Source of the DNA: Closterium sp. Naga37s-1
Taxonomy: Eukaryota > Streptophyta > Zygnematophyceae > Desmidiales > Closteriaceae
Assembly (NCBI GenBank): GCA_947471745.1
Contig: CANJKZ010000174.1
Coordinates: 782,001-846,000, forward strand
Direction: 5' to 3'
Length of the DNA stretch: 64,000 nt
Shown here: positions 32,672 through 43,928 of the stretch, piece by piece
Layout of the letters: every line of letters starts with the position of its first letter
Position numbering within the stretch: position 1 is the stretch's first letter
Made by a program: the position numbers and the translations under genes
Notes under the pieces: generated by a model
Databases searched by the model: none
Told to the model about the DNA's origin: nothing
What the model saw: only the letters and a program-made list of their open reading frames with translations

Positions 32672-32813
32672 TGTCAGTAGAGCTACACTGTGAGATCCCC
32701 GATCGATCCTAGGGGGGGTTACAGGCACGTTTGCCTGGGGGGTTATGGGCGCACTGACCCGCTACTGAAACAAGCCCTTTTATCCCAATGGTCTAGTGGT
32801 TGGGATTCTGACA
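32672..32813 (+). repeat. right LTR of the TRIM
   Basis: 142 bp, preceded by the G-tract and followed by the GAACT duplication. It has the A-box-like sequence near its end but no B box follows, unlike the left LTR. Confidence 0.93.
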
Positions 32814-33114
32814 GAACTCTTTTATGAAGTCGAACGTGTGCTAACGCACCGTGATCGACAACGCGGCCGCAAAACAGTTCGTGAGTTCCTAATTCAGTGG
32901 AAAGGCTATGGGCCGGAACACAACTCTTGGGAGCCTGAGGAACACTTGACCGAAGCAGCGGTTCAAGCGTATATGGAAGACCTGGCTCTACGAGCAGGCC
33001 CACAACCAGTGGACGGGGTTGACCCTGGTCGTAATGTGGTGCGCCGGGCTCGAAGCGCTCGTCCTAAGAAGCACCCTAGGGCAACGAGGACGTTGCCACC
33101 TGGGGGGGGAGGAG

Positions 33115-33749
33115 TGTAACGCATCGACCTACTTCTCGCCTAACTCCCTAGCTAACAACCTAACACTCAAAGGCATTCGTCGAGATTGCTCTCGATAGTT
33201 ATTGGGCTACGAGTGAGTGAAGGTTGAGTTGGGAGAGAAAGGGTTGGGTTGGGAATTCCAAACCTCAACCAATAGGTTTGGGAAATTCCAACCCATCAAA
33301 GTGGAATGTTGAAGGTTGGATTTCCAACCAATCAAAAACTGCCAAATCAGTGTAACAATCTACTCTATCTTAAAAACAACCATTCAATGGTTCTAGGTTG
33401 GGTTTTCCCAACCCAACTAATTGCCACATAGGCTCCAAGCCTAGGAACCATCCCACCATGGAAACCATGGTTGGGATAGTTCCCCAAGGGGTGTATTGAG
33501 GGGGTCTGAGCTAAGCAAGCTCATTTTCTCAACCTCCCACTCCAACTAAACAATTGGAAATGGGATTATTTGGCTAAGTCATTTTGGCTCTCTCACAAGC
33601 TTCCCTACACTACTATTCCAAGTGTTTTCCATCAAAGGCATCAAGAAGATCTTCATCTCCAAGGCTATTAAGGCTAGTTAGAGCTACTATTTTGTATTGG
33701 AATATTATAAAAGCCTGGTAACCGCCATTATAATAGTCTTGGCATTACA
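33115..33749 (+). repeat. 3' LTR of gypsy F (635 bp)
   Basis: Same ends as the 5' LTR, differing by a few substitutions and one G. Its last 268 bp (from 33482) belong to the block duplicated at 47662-48069. Confidence 0.93.
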
Positions 33750-33889
33750 CTCGACGTCCCATTGTCCGGAATTTCCCACACTTGGCAGAAGCACTGTTAT
33801 GATGTGACCGCCAGAAACCCGTTCGCCAGCCTCTGTCGAGGCGATTGGAAACGGCACGGGCTGTCCCAACAGATCCGGCGAAATCATAC
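33482..33889 (+). repeat. left copy of the 408-bp block flanking element E
   Basis: Consists of 268 bp of gypsy F LTR end plus 140 bp of GK upstream DNA. The right copy at 47662-48069 has the same length, and I find only one base difference (G/T in CTAAGCAAGCTC versus CTAAGCAATCTC). In the left copy, host sequence stops at AAATCATAC and joins a truncated LTR of E. Confidence 0.92.
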
Positions 33890-34255
33890 GTAACACTTAG
33901 GATGGTAGCTTCCTGTTGTAGCGGAAGTCTTATATGAGTTAAAGCCTGTTATGAAAGCTTTGTCTGGACTTAATAAAAGCCCATGTAGTGATATGTTTCA
34001 GGATCGATGTCTCTGAAATCAGATATATTATAAATTGACAAACATACAAAAATATATAGCTAGAGTAAAGTACCTGTTCGCCTACTGTATTGTGATTTTC
34101 TTGTTCTGAAACGGTACGTAACTTTTCGCGAGGTCTATGGCTACGTGCTGACGTCATCCTATGGCGCGTAGCGCTTTGCTGACGTCAGCCTATCGGTACT
34201 TTACTGTACTACACGAATTTCCTTGAAGTGCTTAAGTCTCGATATTATCTCAACA
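33890..34255 (-). repeat. 3' LTR of E, truncated (366 bp)
   Basis: Matches the 396-bp right LTR except for the missing terminal 30 bp (47266-47295 equivalent) and scattered substitutions. The polypurine tract side is at 34256. Confidence 0.9.
34149..34187 (-). promoter_or_regulatory. paired TGACGTCA sites in the E LTR
   Basis: Two perfect palindromes TGACGTCA at 34149-34156 and 34180-34187, repeated at 47555-47562 and 47586-47593 in the other LTR. This is the core bound by bZIP/TGA factors in plants, and paired TGACG sites drive stress induction of some plant LTRs. Function here is inferred from sequence only. Confidence 0.5.
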
Positions 34256-34285
34256 CTCTCCTTCACTTCTAGGAGTTCGGTGTAG

Positions 34286-36546
34286 TTATCCGGTTGTCTC
34301 GGAAATTCCGCTGAGCTGGTTGCAGTGGTGGAATTTCTGTCGCGTCAGCTTCTTGGTAAGTGAGTCAGCTACCATGTCACCAGTGGAACAGTAGACAAGG
34401 CGCATTCTCCCCTTGTCGATCGCATCCTTGACGAAGAAGTAATGTAGTGAAATATGTTTCGTGCGATTGACGAAGCCGGGTTTGTTGGCGATGGTAATCG
34501 CACTCTGGTTGTCGCACTGCAACGTAAACTGATTTGGTGTGACGAACTTCGCTTCGTCGAGCAGTTCCTGTAAGTATAGTCCTTCTCGAGTTGCAGCACA
34601 CGCGGCAATGAATTCTGCTTCAGCCGAGGAAAGTGACACGAGTTCCTGTTTCGATGAGTTCCATGAGATTGGACCAATGGGCTCGAGACGGAAAATGTAG
34701 CCTGTTCGTGACCGGCGATCTGTCGTGTCACCAGCGTGGTCTGCGTCGACATATCCGCTGAGATACATTTTGTCGGTCGGTTTTCCTGTGTTGAAAATCA
34801 GCCCGACTGTGGGTGTTGCGACAAAGTAGTGTAGAGCGCGCTGAAGATCGAGGTGATGTTCTTCTTTTGGGCAGCGTAAAAATTGTGCGAGATAGCTTGC
34901 GACGTAAGAAAGGTCGGGACGGCACGTGACTGCTGCGAAGAGAAGACATCCGAGTTGCTGCTGGTACAGTTGTAGACCAGCTGCCGAAAGTTTGGTGTTG
35001 TTTAGGATGTACCCGGTGGGTGTGGACCGAAACGGTGTAGCGACGTAATTTTAGGAATCTTGAAGCGCTTAGCGAGTGACTCGGCATACTTCGAGGCTGT
35101 GAGGTGGATGGCGGAGGAAGTTCGCGAAATGTTTAACCCAAGAAATTGGGTTACTTCGGTGGAAACAGTTAAGTCGAGGGACTTCTTCAGATCTGCTTCG
35201 ATGCGATCACCCAAGGAAGTCGAAGAACTTACGTAGAGAATATCATCCACGTAAGCCACAAGTAGCGCGTAGCTCCCCTTGTCGTCTAGTCGATACATTC
35301 CGGGGTCATGCGGCAGTTGTCGGAATCCAACCTCTGTAAGTTTCCTGTTCAAATGCTGCTGCCATAGTCGCGGAGCTTGTTTGATGCCGTACAGTGACTT
35401 CTTGAGTTTGCAGACACTTGGCGGATTTGTCGGATAGGTATGTGGATATTCGACGTAGATTTCAGCATCGACGTCAGCGTATAGAAAAGCGTTGGAGACG
35501 TCAATTTGTCGAAGCGGAAAATTCTTCGCAGATGACGAGACGAACACTTGTGTGTCGGCTGACTGGGGCGAAGGTTAGCGTGTAGTCTACCCCGTGAGTT
35601 TGGTCAAAACCACGAACAACCCACCTTGCCTTATGTTTTTCATAAGAGCCGTCAGCTTTCGTCTTCACCCTGAAAACACATTTTCCGGTAAGAATATTTT
35701 TATTTGTAGCTTTTTCGATGGGTATGAGATCCCAAGTCTCCCGTTTTTCCAGGGCAGCCAGTTCACGATCCATAGCTTCACGCAATTTTTCGCGATATGG
35801 TCCTGAAAGGGCCTGTCGGGCAGTTTTCGGTTCTGCGACTTCTGAAGAATTATGCTGTACTGCTGCTACGAGTCCCAGTATCTGAAGCCCAGTTTGATAA
35901 TTAGGACTGCCGTCGGTCCGTCCTGCGAAATTGAAAGATTCACACTGTTCACCATTTGCCCCCCCAATTTCGTCAGGATCGACGCGGATGCTGCTGTCAG
36001 TTACAGCTGGCATGGGACGTCGTTGATCGTCCACCAGGTAAGTATGATGAACTTCACGAACATCGTCGGGATGAGCGTCGACGAGTGGAATGAATTCCGG
36101 AAAACCGGAAGACGTGGTTGGAATAGGTGGATCAGGAGAGGCTTCACGTGCACCGTCAATGTCAGGTTCTTCGCTGGCAGCGAGTTCGGCGTCAGCACTG
36201 GAGAAATAAGCGAACACCGTGGAAAAGTGTAGCAGGATCACGCTGCGTGGCGAGGTACTGTTCGAAGACAGGAAGGGTCATATTTTCGTAGAAAATACAG
36301 TCGCGGGCAGGAATTAAAAGGCGACTGCGATAATCCAGAATACGCCATGCAGAAAACTGCTTCTCAAGACCGAGATGAAGACCCCACTTAGCACGTTGAT
36401 CGAACTTTCCGAGCGGAGCGGTGGGAGGACGATATTGCACAACACACACAAAAACACGAAGAAGTTTCGTAGTGCCCAATTTTCCTGTCCACAACAAGTG
36501 AGGTGATGCGTTGTTTGGTAAAGCCGATGAACACAGGAGGTTGTGC
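34286..36546 (-). pseudogene. copia pol of E, second half (IN end, RT, RNase H)
   Basis: Minus-strand reading from the D insertion site: end of integrase (LGTTKLLRVFVCVVQYRPP with the typical LGLEKQF segment, 36497-36192), an acidic linker, RT start (AMDRELAALEKRETWDLIP, about 35780), RT palm with YVDD at 35253-35242, and RNase H (GYVDADHAGDTTDRRSRTGY near 34750, SSAEAEFIAA near 34615, ending 34286). The segments fall in four successive frames, so at least three frameshifts have accumulated. Confidence 0.9.
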
Positions 36547-36675
36547 TGTGAAACAAGAAAACAGGAATGAAATGACTAAGTGAAAGTTGAGTACAAAAGG
36601 CAAACCCTAGAAAACTGTACCCCATATGTGCTACCCCACTATAGCCTACAGTAGCTATGTCATATAAATCTGACA
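36547..36675 (-). repeat. 3' LTR of D
   Basis: Minus-strand TGTCAGATTTATATG to TTGTTTCACA; one base differs from 43929-44057 (CATATGTGCTAC versus CATATATGCTAC on the + strand). Confidence 0.95.
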
Positions 36676-36882
36676 CACCCCCATAGGCAGAGTGGGGGAG
36701 AACAAGGGGTCACAAGACCAGTCAAGCAAAACAAAGCAAGCTCAGGGTGGATCACAAAGTCACCACACATTCCGAGCACAAGTTCAAGGCCACAAGGCCA
36801 GTTCACATGCAGGATTACATATATATATAAGGCTAGACAAGCAAGAGCAGGTGTATATATATATGCAACAGTACAAACAAGG

Positions 36883-39800
36883 TCAAGGGGTGAGCAAGTG
36901 AGGCAAGGTAGGCACAAGGCCCAGCTGAGTACAGAAGCGCTGATGATCACAAGGCGCAAGTGCCTTGGTGAAGATATCAGCAGTGTTGGCCTCAGAGGCC
37001 ACGTACGCAAGCCGCAGCTGACCACGCTGCTGTAGCTCACGAGCAAGGAAGTAGCGGAGAGCAATGTGCTTCGTTCTGTGCTCCAGTCTCTGCTCTCGAC
37101 ACAAGGCCAACATGGCCTTGTTGTCTACGTACAGCACTGGAGGAGAACGAGGCGGCTCTCCGAGGTCAGTCAGCAGGTAGGTGAGCCAGCGAAGCTCCTG
37201 TGCAGCCATGGCCCCGGCGTAGATCTCAGCCTCACAACTGGAGCCGAGAACAGAAGACGAGCGGGTAGCCCGCCATGAAACAGAGCCGGAACCAAGGCTG
37301 AAGGTGTAACCCTGTGACGACCGCTGCGTAGCCTAGTCGTCAGCCCAAGAGGCGTCTGCGTGCCCGGTGAGGACCACTGGACTCTGCCCTCCAAGCACAA
37401 GCCCCATGCCCGACGTACTGCACAAGTAGCGCAACACCCTCTTCGCTGCAGCCATGTGCTCCGGTCTGTGTCTCCCAGGAGCAACATAGCGTGCAAGAAT
37501 GCTAAGAGGGTATGCAAGGTCAGGTCGTGTGCAGGTCATCAGGTACATGAGGCAGCCAACAAGCTCTGGGTACGGGCCACTCGACTCTACGGACTCATCC
37601 GAAGGCAGAGCTGAGAGTGAGTGGCGAGTAGGCAGAGGAGTGGCCTGAGGCGAGGAGTACGTGAAGCCGAAGCGCTGAAGGACCTGCTGCACCATGTGTG
37701 ACTGAGTCAGGGTAATGGTGCGGCGTGCTCTGTCCCGGGTGATCTGCAAGCCAAGGTAGCTGCGCAGTTCACCCAGGTCTGTGCACGTGTGTCTCTTCTG
37801 CAGCTCGGACTTCACGTGGGCGAGTCCAGCAGTGTCAGCTGTGGCGAAGACCAAGTCGTCGACGTACACGAGGATGTAGAACGGCGGCAAAGAAGTGTCG
37901 GTGCGCAGAAACAGCGACGGGTCGGCAGTAGAGGGAGCAAACCCAAGAGCCGCAAGTGTAGTCCTCAGTGTGTCGTGCCACTCACGCGGTGCCTGGCGGA
38001 GACCGTAGACTGGCCGCCGGAGGCTCCACTGGGTGCCAGGAGGAAAAGACCCAGTGAAGCCAGGTGGGCGACGCAGCCAGATCTCCTCGTGCAGGCTGCC
38101 CTGCAAGAAAGCAGTGCTGAAGTCAAGAGAGTGCAGCTCGTAGTCGCGGTGAGCAGCTATGTGCAGCAGTACCCGAAGAGTGGTCATCTTCGGGGTGGGA
38201 GAGAAGGTCTGAAAGTAGTCAACTCCCTGCCGCTGACTGAAGCCACGAGCCACGTAACGCGCCTTGAAGACAGGCGGAGAACCCGGCGGCCGCTTCACCC
38301 TGAAAATCCACATGCCACTGACGATGTTCGCCCCAGGCGGGGGAACCTCGTCAACGTAGGTGCCTGTGGACTTCCAGGAAGCCATCTCTGTGTCCATAGC
38401 TGCCTGCCACTGAGAGGAGTAGGGACCCTCTATCGCCTCCGCGTAAGAGCGCGGAGTCGGGATGTCAAGTGCATCCGGGTCTCCCTCAGGGGTAAGCAGT
38501 ACGGACACGAGATGAGGTGAAGCAGCAGCCAAACACTGGAACTCCTCCTGCCTGTCCTCAAGGACGTCCGTGCCAAGGGCACACTCACCCCCGACGGACG
38601 GAGGACAGACAGACTCAGACTCAGCAACAAGACTAGCAGCGTAGTCTAGGCGACAGCGAGCAGCAAAGTCGACGAGCTCTGTAACTAGGGCAGACGCAGC
38701 AGTGGACTCAAAGGAAGGGTCAGTGACAACAGTAGCAAGGAGACGCGTGACAGTAGGACTGGCAGCACGAAGAGAGTCCGACTCCGGGTCAGGAAGAGCA
38801 GGAAGAGAGGACTCAGGAGGAGAAGGTAAAGGGGCACGCAGAGGAGCAGTGGACGGACGCAGAGACATCCGGTGCGTGCCAGGGACAGGAGGAGGACGCT
38901 GACGCGAACCACGACCACTAGTGCGAACAGCACGGACAGGCGACGCAGGGCGAGACGCAGGCTCACGACGCTCAGCAAGACCTCCAGTAGGACCAGTGTA
39001 GGGAGAAGGAGCGGGCAGTGGGGAGGCCGGCTGTAACTGTAACTGTGACGGGACAGGCTGTGGACACTCTAAGGGAGGAGGAGGACCAGTAGAAGGCGGG
39101 AGACCAAGAACCTGCTGAAGGAGCGGAACGAAGTACGGCCTAGGCCGCGCGGCGACTCCAGACACAGCAGGGACAGCACCAGTACCCCCAGCGGCAGCAC
39201 CAGCGCCAGCAGCACCTCCAGCTCCAGTACCTCCAGCAGCACCAGTAGCACCCCCAGCTGGACCGCCTCCTGGACCGACAGCAGTAGCCTCAGCGCCAAC
39301 ACCCTCAGAAGCTCCAGCTCCAGTCGTACCCGCAGGCCCAGCAGCTCCAGTACTCCCAATACGAGCACCTCCGGGACCCGCGGCACCAGCACCCTCAGCA
39401 GCCGAAGAACCTCCAGCTCCAGCAGCACGCCTCCAACGCCGGGCAAACCACTCGCGCAGCTCCTGTGGAGAGAGTGGCTCCCGCCGAGACGAAGCACCCG
39501 GAGAACCTCCAGGCTCAGCACCGCCAGACGCCACACGAGCAGGCCCAGCTCCCTCAGGCTCCGCACCCCCAGGCTCAGCACCTCCAGGCGTAGCACCCCC
39601 AGGCTCAGCACCCCCAGGCTCAGGACCCCCAGTAGTAGCACCCTCAGGCTCAGCACCCCCAGGCGTAGCACCCACACGCTCAGCACCCCCAGAGTCAGCA
39701 CCCCCAGGCTCAGCACCCTCAGCAGCACCAGAGTCACCAGTAACCTCGACAGGCTCGACTGCGTCTACCTGGGACACACCTGAAGGGGCAGGACCCTGAG

Positions 39801-42771
39801 GGGGGAGGGGGTCTACCGGGGGGGGACCTGGTACAAGGAAGAGCGGTGGCGGGGGGAGGGACGGAGTGCGGTAGGGGAAGAGGCGGTAGTAGGGGACCGA
39901 CTCGTCAAACGTGACGTCCTGGGAGGACAGAACACGGCGAGAGGTGGGGTGGTAGAACTGCCACCCTGGCGCGTCAGGGGGGAAGCCAAGGAGGACGCAA
40001 GGAGCAGCACGAGGGGACAGCTTGTCCGCAGACAAGTCGCGGACAAACGCCCGAGATCCCCAGACACGGAACGCAGACGCATCGCCAACCTTCCCCGTCC
40101 ACAGCAAGGCTGGAGAGGTCTCCGGCATGGAGACCCTGGGGTGAAGGTTGATCTGATGCGCCGCGTACCGAACCGCAAACGGCCACAGAAAATGGGGGGC
40201 AGCCGCATGCATCATGGACGTACGGGCGACGTCCATGACCATGCCAATGCGGCGCTCAGCAATCCCATTTTGCTGTGGAGAGTCCGGAAGCGTGAAGGTC
40301 TGGCGGATACCTCGTGCACGACAGTAGGCTCGCAGAAGGCCAGAGGAGAACTCTCCACCTCTGTCAGAGTGCAGACGCTGAACAGGAAAGTCCGAGCCGA
40401 AGCTCTGCCTGAGCTGGAGACGAGCTGTGCGGATCCAGTCGATCAACACCTCAGTGACATCACCCTTGCTGCGCAAGGGGAAGACTGTGGTGTAACGCGA
40501 GTAGTCGTCAACCACCAGCAGGAAGTAGCGCTCGTGACCCTGTCCACGGACGCGGGCCGGGCCCCACACGTCCATGTGAAGCGTCTGCAGCGGGGCCTCT
40601 GTCGGAGGAAACTCGGAGGAATGAGGGGCAGCCCGCTGCCGCCCCTCGACACAGGGGACGCAGGTAGGGCCAGGCCCCGGAGGAAGGGGAGGGAGGGACC
40701 GGGGAAGACCAGAGACAAGGACACGGGAGGCCATGCCTCGGAGACGAAGCAGGGAGGGGTGACCAAGGCGGTGGTGCCAGAGGAGAGTCTCGTGAGACAG
40801 GAGGCGACACGAACAGGGGGCAGACTCAGGACCAGACCTGGACGCTGCAGCAAACACCTGACCCGACGCAGCTACCTGACTAGACGCAGTGACTGGAGGA
40901 GACTCAGTGGTCAGGGTGTACAGGCTCGACCCCGGCCGACGTGTAAACGTGGCCAGGTGTCGGCCTGTCCGAGCGTCCGTGCAGTGGGTCACTCGCTGAC
41001 TCGCAGGAGTGAACTGGTGAACCCCCGCATCCTGTAGGTCAGCACCACTCACCAAGTTCGTAGAGAACGAGGGAAGGTAAAGACCAGACAGAGTGCCAGA
41101 GGGGGCCGCCGGACACGGGAGGACAGTGGAGAAGTGAGCAAGGACAGGACCCCCAGAGGGGTCTGCCAGAGAGACTGCAACTGGCCGACCAAGCGGCGTG
41201 AGTGTGGTGCGGTCTCGAAAGAAGGAGCGAGAAGCCCCCGAGTCAAGGGTGAAGGTGTGGGAGGCCGAAGCCGACGCAGAACCTGAGAGAGCAGACTCAC
41301 CAGTACCTGAGGGAGCAGACGCACCTAGAGCAGCAGCCTCGCTAGCACCTAGAGCAGCAGCCTCACCAGTACCTAGAGCAGCAGTCTCAATGCCCGGGTC
41401 GGGCGGAAAACACCGGTAACAGTCACCCTCATCACTAATAGTCACAGTATACATGGCAGCAAGAATAGCATCAAAGTCAAGTTCAAAGACAGCTACACCC
41501 GCCCTAGACAGCTCACCCCAGCGGGGGATCTCAGTGGCCTCAGGGAACTGGTGACGCCAAGCGTCCGTCAGGCGGCCAAAGCAGCGCTGGGTGGAGTGCG
41601 CACCCCCGCACTGCTCACCCGCGCGGTCGCCGGTGCGGAGGATGTAGGTGCACGGACCAGTACCCCCACCCCTCTGGCGTGCAGCGTACCACTCACGGAG
41701 CTGCTGAGGGGAGGGGATGTCACGAGTGCGCTGCTGCTGCTGCTGCTGGCGCTGACCACCACCGGAGCCGACCCTCTGCGCAGCGCCACCCCGACCAGCT
41801 CCACCTCCTCCGCCGCCTCCTCCTCCACCGCCGCCACCTCCGCTCCCACCGCCACCGCCGCCGCCGCCTCCACTGCCGCCACCGACACCGCCACCCCCGC
41901 CACCACCCCCACCGCCACCCCCACCCCCTCCACCGCCTCCACCTCCGCCTCCACCGCCCCCGCTAGCTCCTTCAGTGCCCCTGCCCCCCTTGCCCTTGCC
42001 AGGGCGACGTCTCCCGCTAGGGGTAGACACCGCACCGACCGACTCAAGCCCAACGAGGTTGGCCGCAGCAGCAGAGGCAACAGAGGGCAAAAGGGGGGAG
42101 GGGGAACACCCCTCAAAGACGGGGGTGCGAGGGTCACCACGAGAGGCTCCTACAGCGACTATGCTCTTCTCTGCTGCTAGGAGGGACTTCTCGAGGAGGT
42201 CAACGGTGAGAGTGGTGGGGCAGACTGAGAGGAAGTGGTCCCTGACTACGCGAAGGGAGTCAGGGAGCCGGGTGACTATGTAGTAGAGGGTGATGTACAT
42301 GGGGGGGGGGTTCTTGGCGCAGAACTCAGCAGGAAGCGCAGCGCGGTAGCGAGTGTCACTAGTGCGAAGGTGCGTAATGAGGTCAGCGACTGTGGGAAAG
42401 GCAGCAAGGTCAGGGAAGAGGTACGGTAGCATGAGGCGGCTCAGTGCAGCAGTGGCAGGGGAGGAGTAGCGCGCAACTACAGCGTCGTACAAGGTCTGAG
42501 CACTCTTGTACTGGCTAAAGTGCGCACGCTCAGAGGTAGGCAGGTGGCGACGCACAGCAAGACGTGCAGCAGCATCGCGAGTGGCCCACTGTGAGCGAAC
42601 AGTGGCGTCGGCATCAGCAGCAGGGGCAGGGGAGGCACCAGAGGTGAGGTCAAAGAGGGAGAGACCGTCTGCCCTATCGCAATGTAGGAAAAGCTGCAGG
42701 TCATCTACCCAGACTTCAAAGTCAATGGCCCGACCCTCAGCGTCAAAAGCGAGGACACTAGGGGTAGCCAT
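36883..42771 (-). pseudogene. copia gag-pol polyprotein of D, one stop in RNase H
   Basis: From MATPSVLAFDAEG (ATG 42771) the frame runs 1812 codons to TAG 37335-37333, then stays in frame for about 150 more to 36883. Gag occupies residues 1-260; Gly-rich tract about 270-335; zinc motif with Cys, Cys, His, Cys about 372-397; protease LDSGAS about 508; GAG-pre-integrase WHHRLGHPSL about 660; integrase Asp about 733, Asp about 800, Glu about 835; Ala/Glu/Pro/Gly repeats about 990-1110; RT about 1450-1700 with YVDD at 37866-37855; RNase H from about 1750. The stop follows GHADASWADD; other copies have a Ser codon (TCA) there, so TCG-to-TAG is likely. The protein is otherwise undamaged. Confidence 0.95.
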
Positions 42772-42799
42772 GACAGCAGTAGACTAGCAGCGGGAACAG

Positions 42800-43914
42800 T
42801 AGGGCAAGGGCAGTGCAGTGACAGAGGCTCTGCTCTTACCGGACAGGGCGGCTCGGGTGGCTCGGCGGCTCGGCGGCTCGGCAGCTCGGCGGCTCGGGCG
42901 GCTCGGGCGGCTCAGCGGCAACAGCGGCTCGGCGACTCGGCGGCTCGGGCGGCTCGGGCGTCGGTTGCTGGGCGGCTCGGCGGCTCGGCGGCTCGGCTGC
43001 TGGGCGGCTCGACGGCTCGGCGGCTGGTGTGGCTGGTGCGACTGCTGCTGCAGAGACGGCGGCGGCTGCTGCCTCAGGGACGGCAGTGGCCGGCCACTAG
43101 GGACCGTGTCAGGTGCAGTAGAGGGCCGCGTCAGGGGCGGCGTAGGGGTCGCAACAGGGGCGGCGAAGGGGCCGCGTCAGGGGCCGCGTCAGGGGCCGCG
43201 GCAGGGGCCGCGTCAGGGGCCGCGTCAGGGGCCGCGTCAGGGGCGGCGTAGGGGCCGCGGCAGGGGCCGCGTCAGGGGCCTCGTCAGGGGCCGCGGCAGG
43301 GGCCACGTCAGGGGCGGCGTCAGGGGCGGCGTAGGGGCCGCGGTAGAGGCGGCGGAGGGGCCGCGTCAGGGGCCGCGCCAGGGGCCTCGTCAGGGGCCGC
43401 GGCAGGGGCCGCGTCAGGGGCCGCGCCAGGGGCCTCGTCAGGGGCCGCGGCAGGGGCCGCGTCAGGGGCGGCGTCAGGGGCGGCGTAGGGGCCGCGGTAG
43501 TGGCGGCGGAGGGGCCGCGTCAGGGGGCCGCGTCAGGGGCCGCCTCAGGGGCAGCGTCAGGGGCCGCGTCAGGGGCCGCGTAGGGGCCGCGTCAGGGGCC
43601 GCGTCAGGGGCTGCGCAGGGGCCGCGTCAGGGGCCGCGTCAGGGGCTGCGCAGGGGCCGCGTCAGGGGCCGCGTAGGGGCCGCGTCGGGGGCCGCGTAGG
43701 GGCCGCGTCAGGGGCGACGTAGGGGCCGGGTAGGGGCCGCGTAGGGGCCGCGTGGGGGCCGCGTAGGGGTCGCGTAGGGGCCGCTAGGGGGGGGGGGGGG
43801 GGGGGGGGCCGCTAAAAAAAAAAAAATTTAGGGCAGGGGCGCAATGCGCGTCGGGCAGCTAAAAAAAAATTTCGTTATGGTGGGCCCTTAGGAAGGAACG
43901 GTCCCATGTAGGAA
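42800..43914 (-). repeat. GC-rich minisatellite leader of D
   Basis: Two array types on the + strand: CGGCTCGG units (42845-43025) and GGGGCCGCGTCAG units (43120-43785), then a run of about 18 G (43791-43808), an A-run (43814-43826) and GGTGGGCCC (43879-43887) near the primer site. Long open frames across it are stop-poor repeat artefacts. Confidence 0.85.
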
Positions 43915-43928
43915 CCCGCTCTATACCA

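Larger units (their letters stand above)
32437..32813 (+). mobile_element. TRIM (miniature LTR retrotransposon) inserted in gypsy pol
   Basis: 377 bp: two 142-bp LTRs (TGTCAGTAG start, TTCTGACA end) around a 93-bp interior. The interior begins with TGGTATCAGAGC (primer site, 32579-32590) directly at the LTR end and finishes with a GTGTGGGGGGG tract directly before the second LTR. A perfect 5-bp duplication GAACT flanks it (32432-32436, 32814-32818), and the gypsy frame is recovered exactly when it is removed. It has no coding capacity, so mobilisation must have been in trans. The two LTRs differ at two positions. Confidence 0.95.
29169..33119 (+). pseudogene. gypsy pol: protease, RT, RNase H, broken integrase, chromodomain
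   Basis: Pol lies in the frame one base back from gag (open from 29129, overlapping the end of gag). About 180 residues without recognised motif precede the protease site ADTGTS (about 29764). RT has FVNKKGGGLRMCVDYRALN (about 30470-30525) and catalytic YLDD at 30800-30811. TGA 30905-30907 interrupts; RNase H follows (VTDASTVGIGAVL about 31240; TSEQELLAVVHAL about 31350). Integrase keeps SAFHPQTDGQTERSNRTLEQ (about 31838-31895) but lacks the zinc domain and both upstream Asp residues, which were lost in an in-frame deletion near 31800. At 32437 the TRIM insertion shifts frame; a chromodomain (FLIQWKGYGPEHNSWEPEEH, about 32890-32950) follows it and ends at 33119. Confidence 0.92.
26580..33749 (+). 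mobile_element. Ty3/gypsy chromovirus F (7.2 kb)
   Basis: LTRs 26580-27215 and 33115-33749 are flanked by a perfect CTCGA duplication (26575-26579, 33750-33754). A primer site similar to that of initiator tRNA-Met (TGGTAACTAGAGC, about 27217-27229) and a G-rich polypurine tract (33100-33114) are present. Gag, protease, RT, RNase H, partial integrase and a C-terminal chromodomain occur in gypsy order. The LTRs differ at only a handful of positions, so insertion was recent, yet the integrase core is missing and stop codons are present; it was probably mobilised by proteins from another copy. Confidence 0.94.

Noticed and set aside
42818..43699. Arg/Gly-rich protein of about 290 residues
   Set aside because: Frame lies wholly in GGGGCCGCG and CGGCTCGG repeats of the D leader, on the strand opposite to D, and has no start context or domain.
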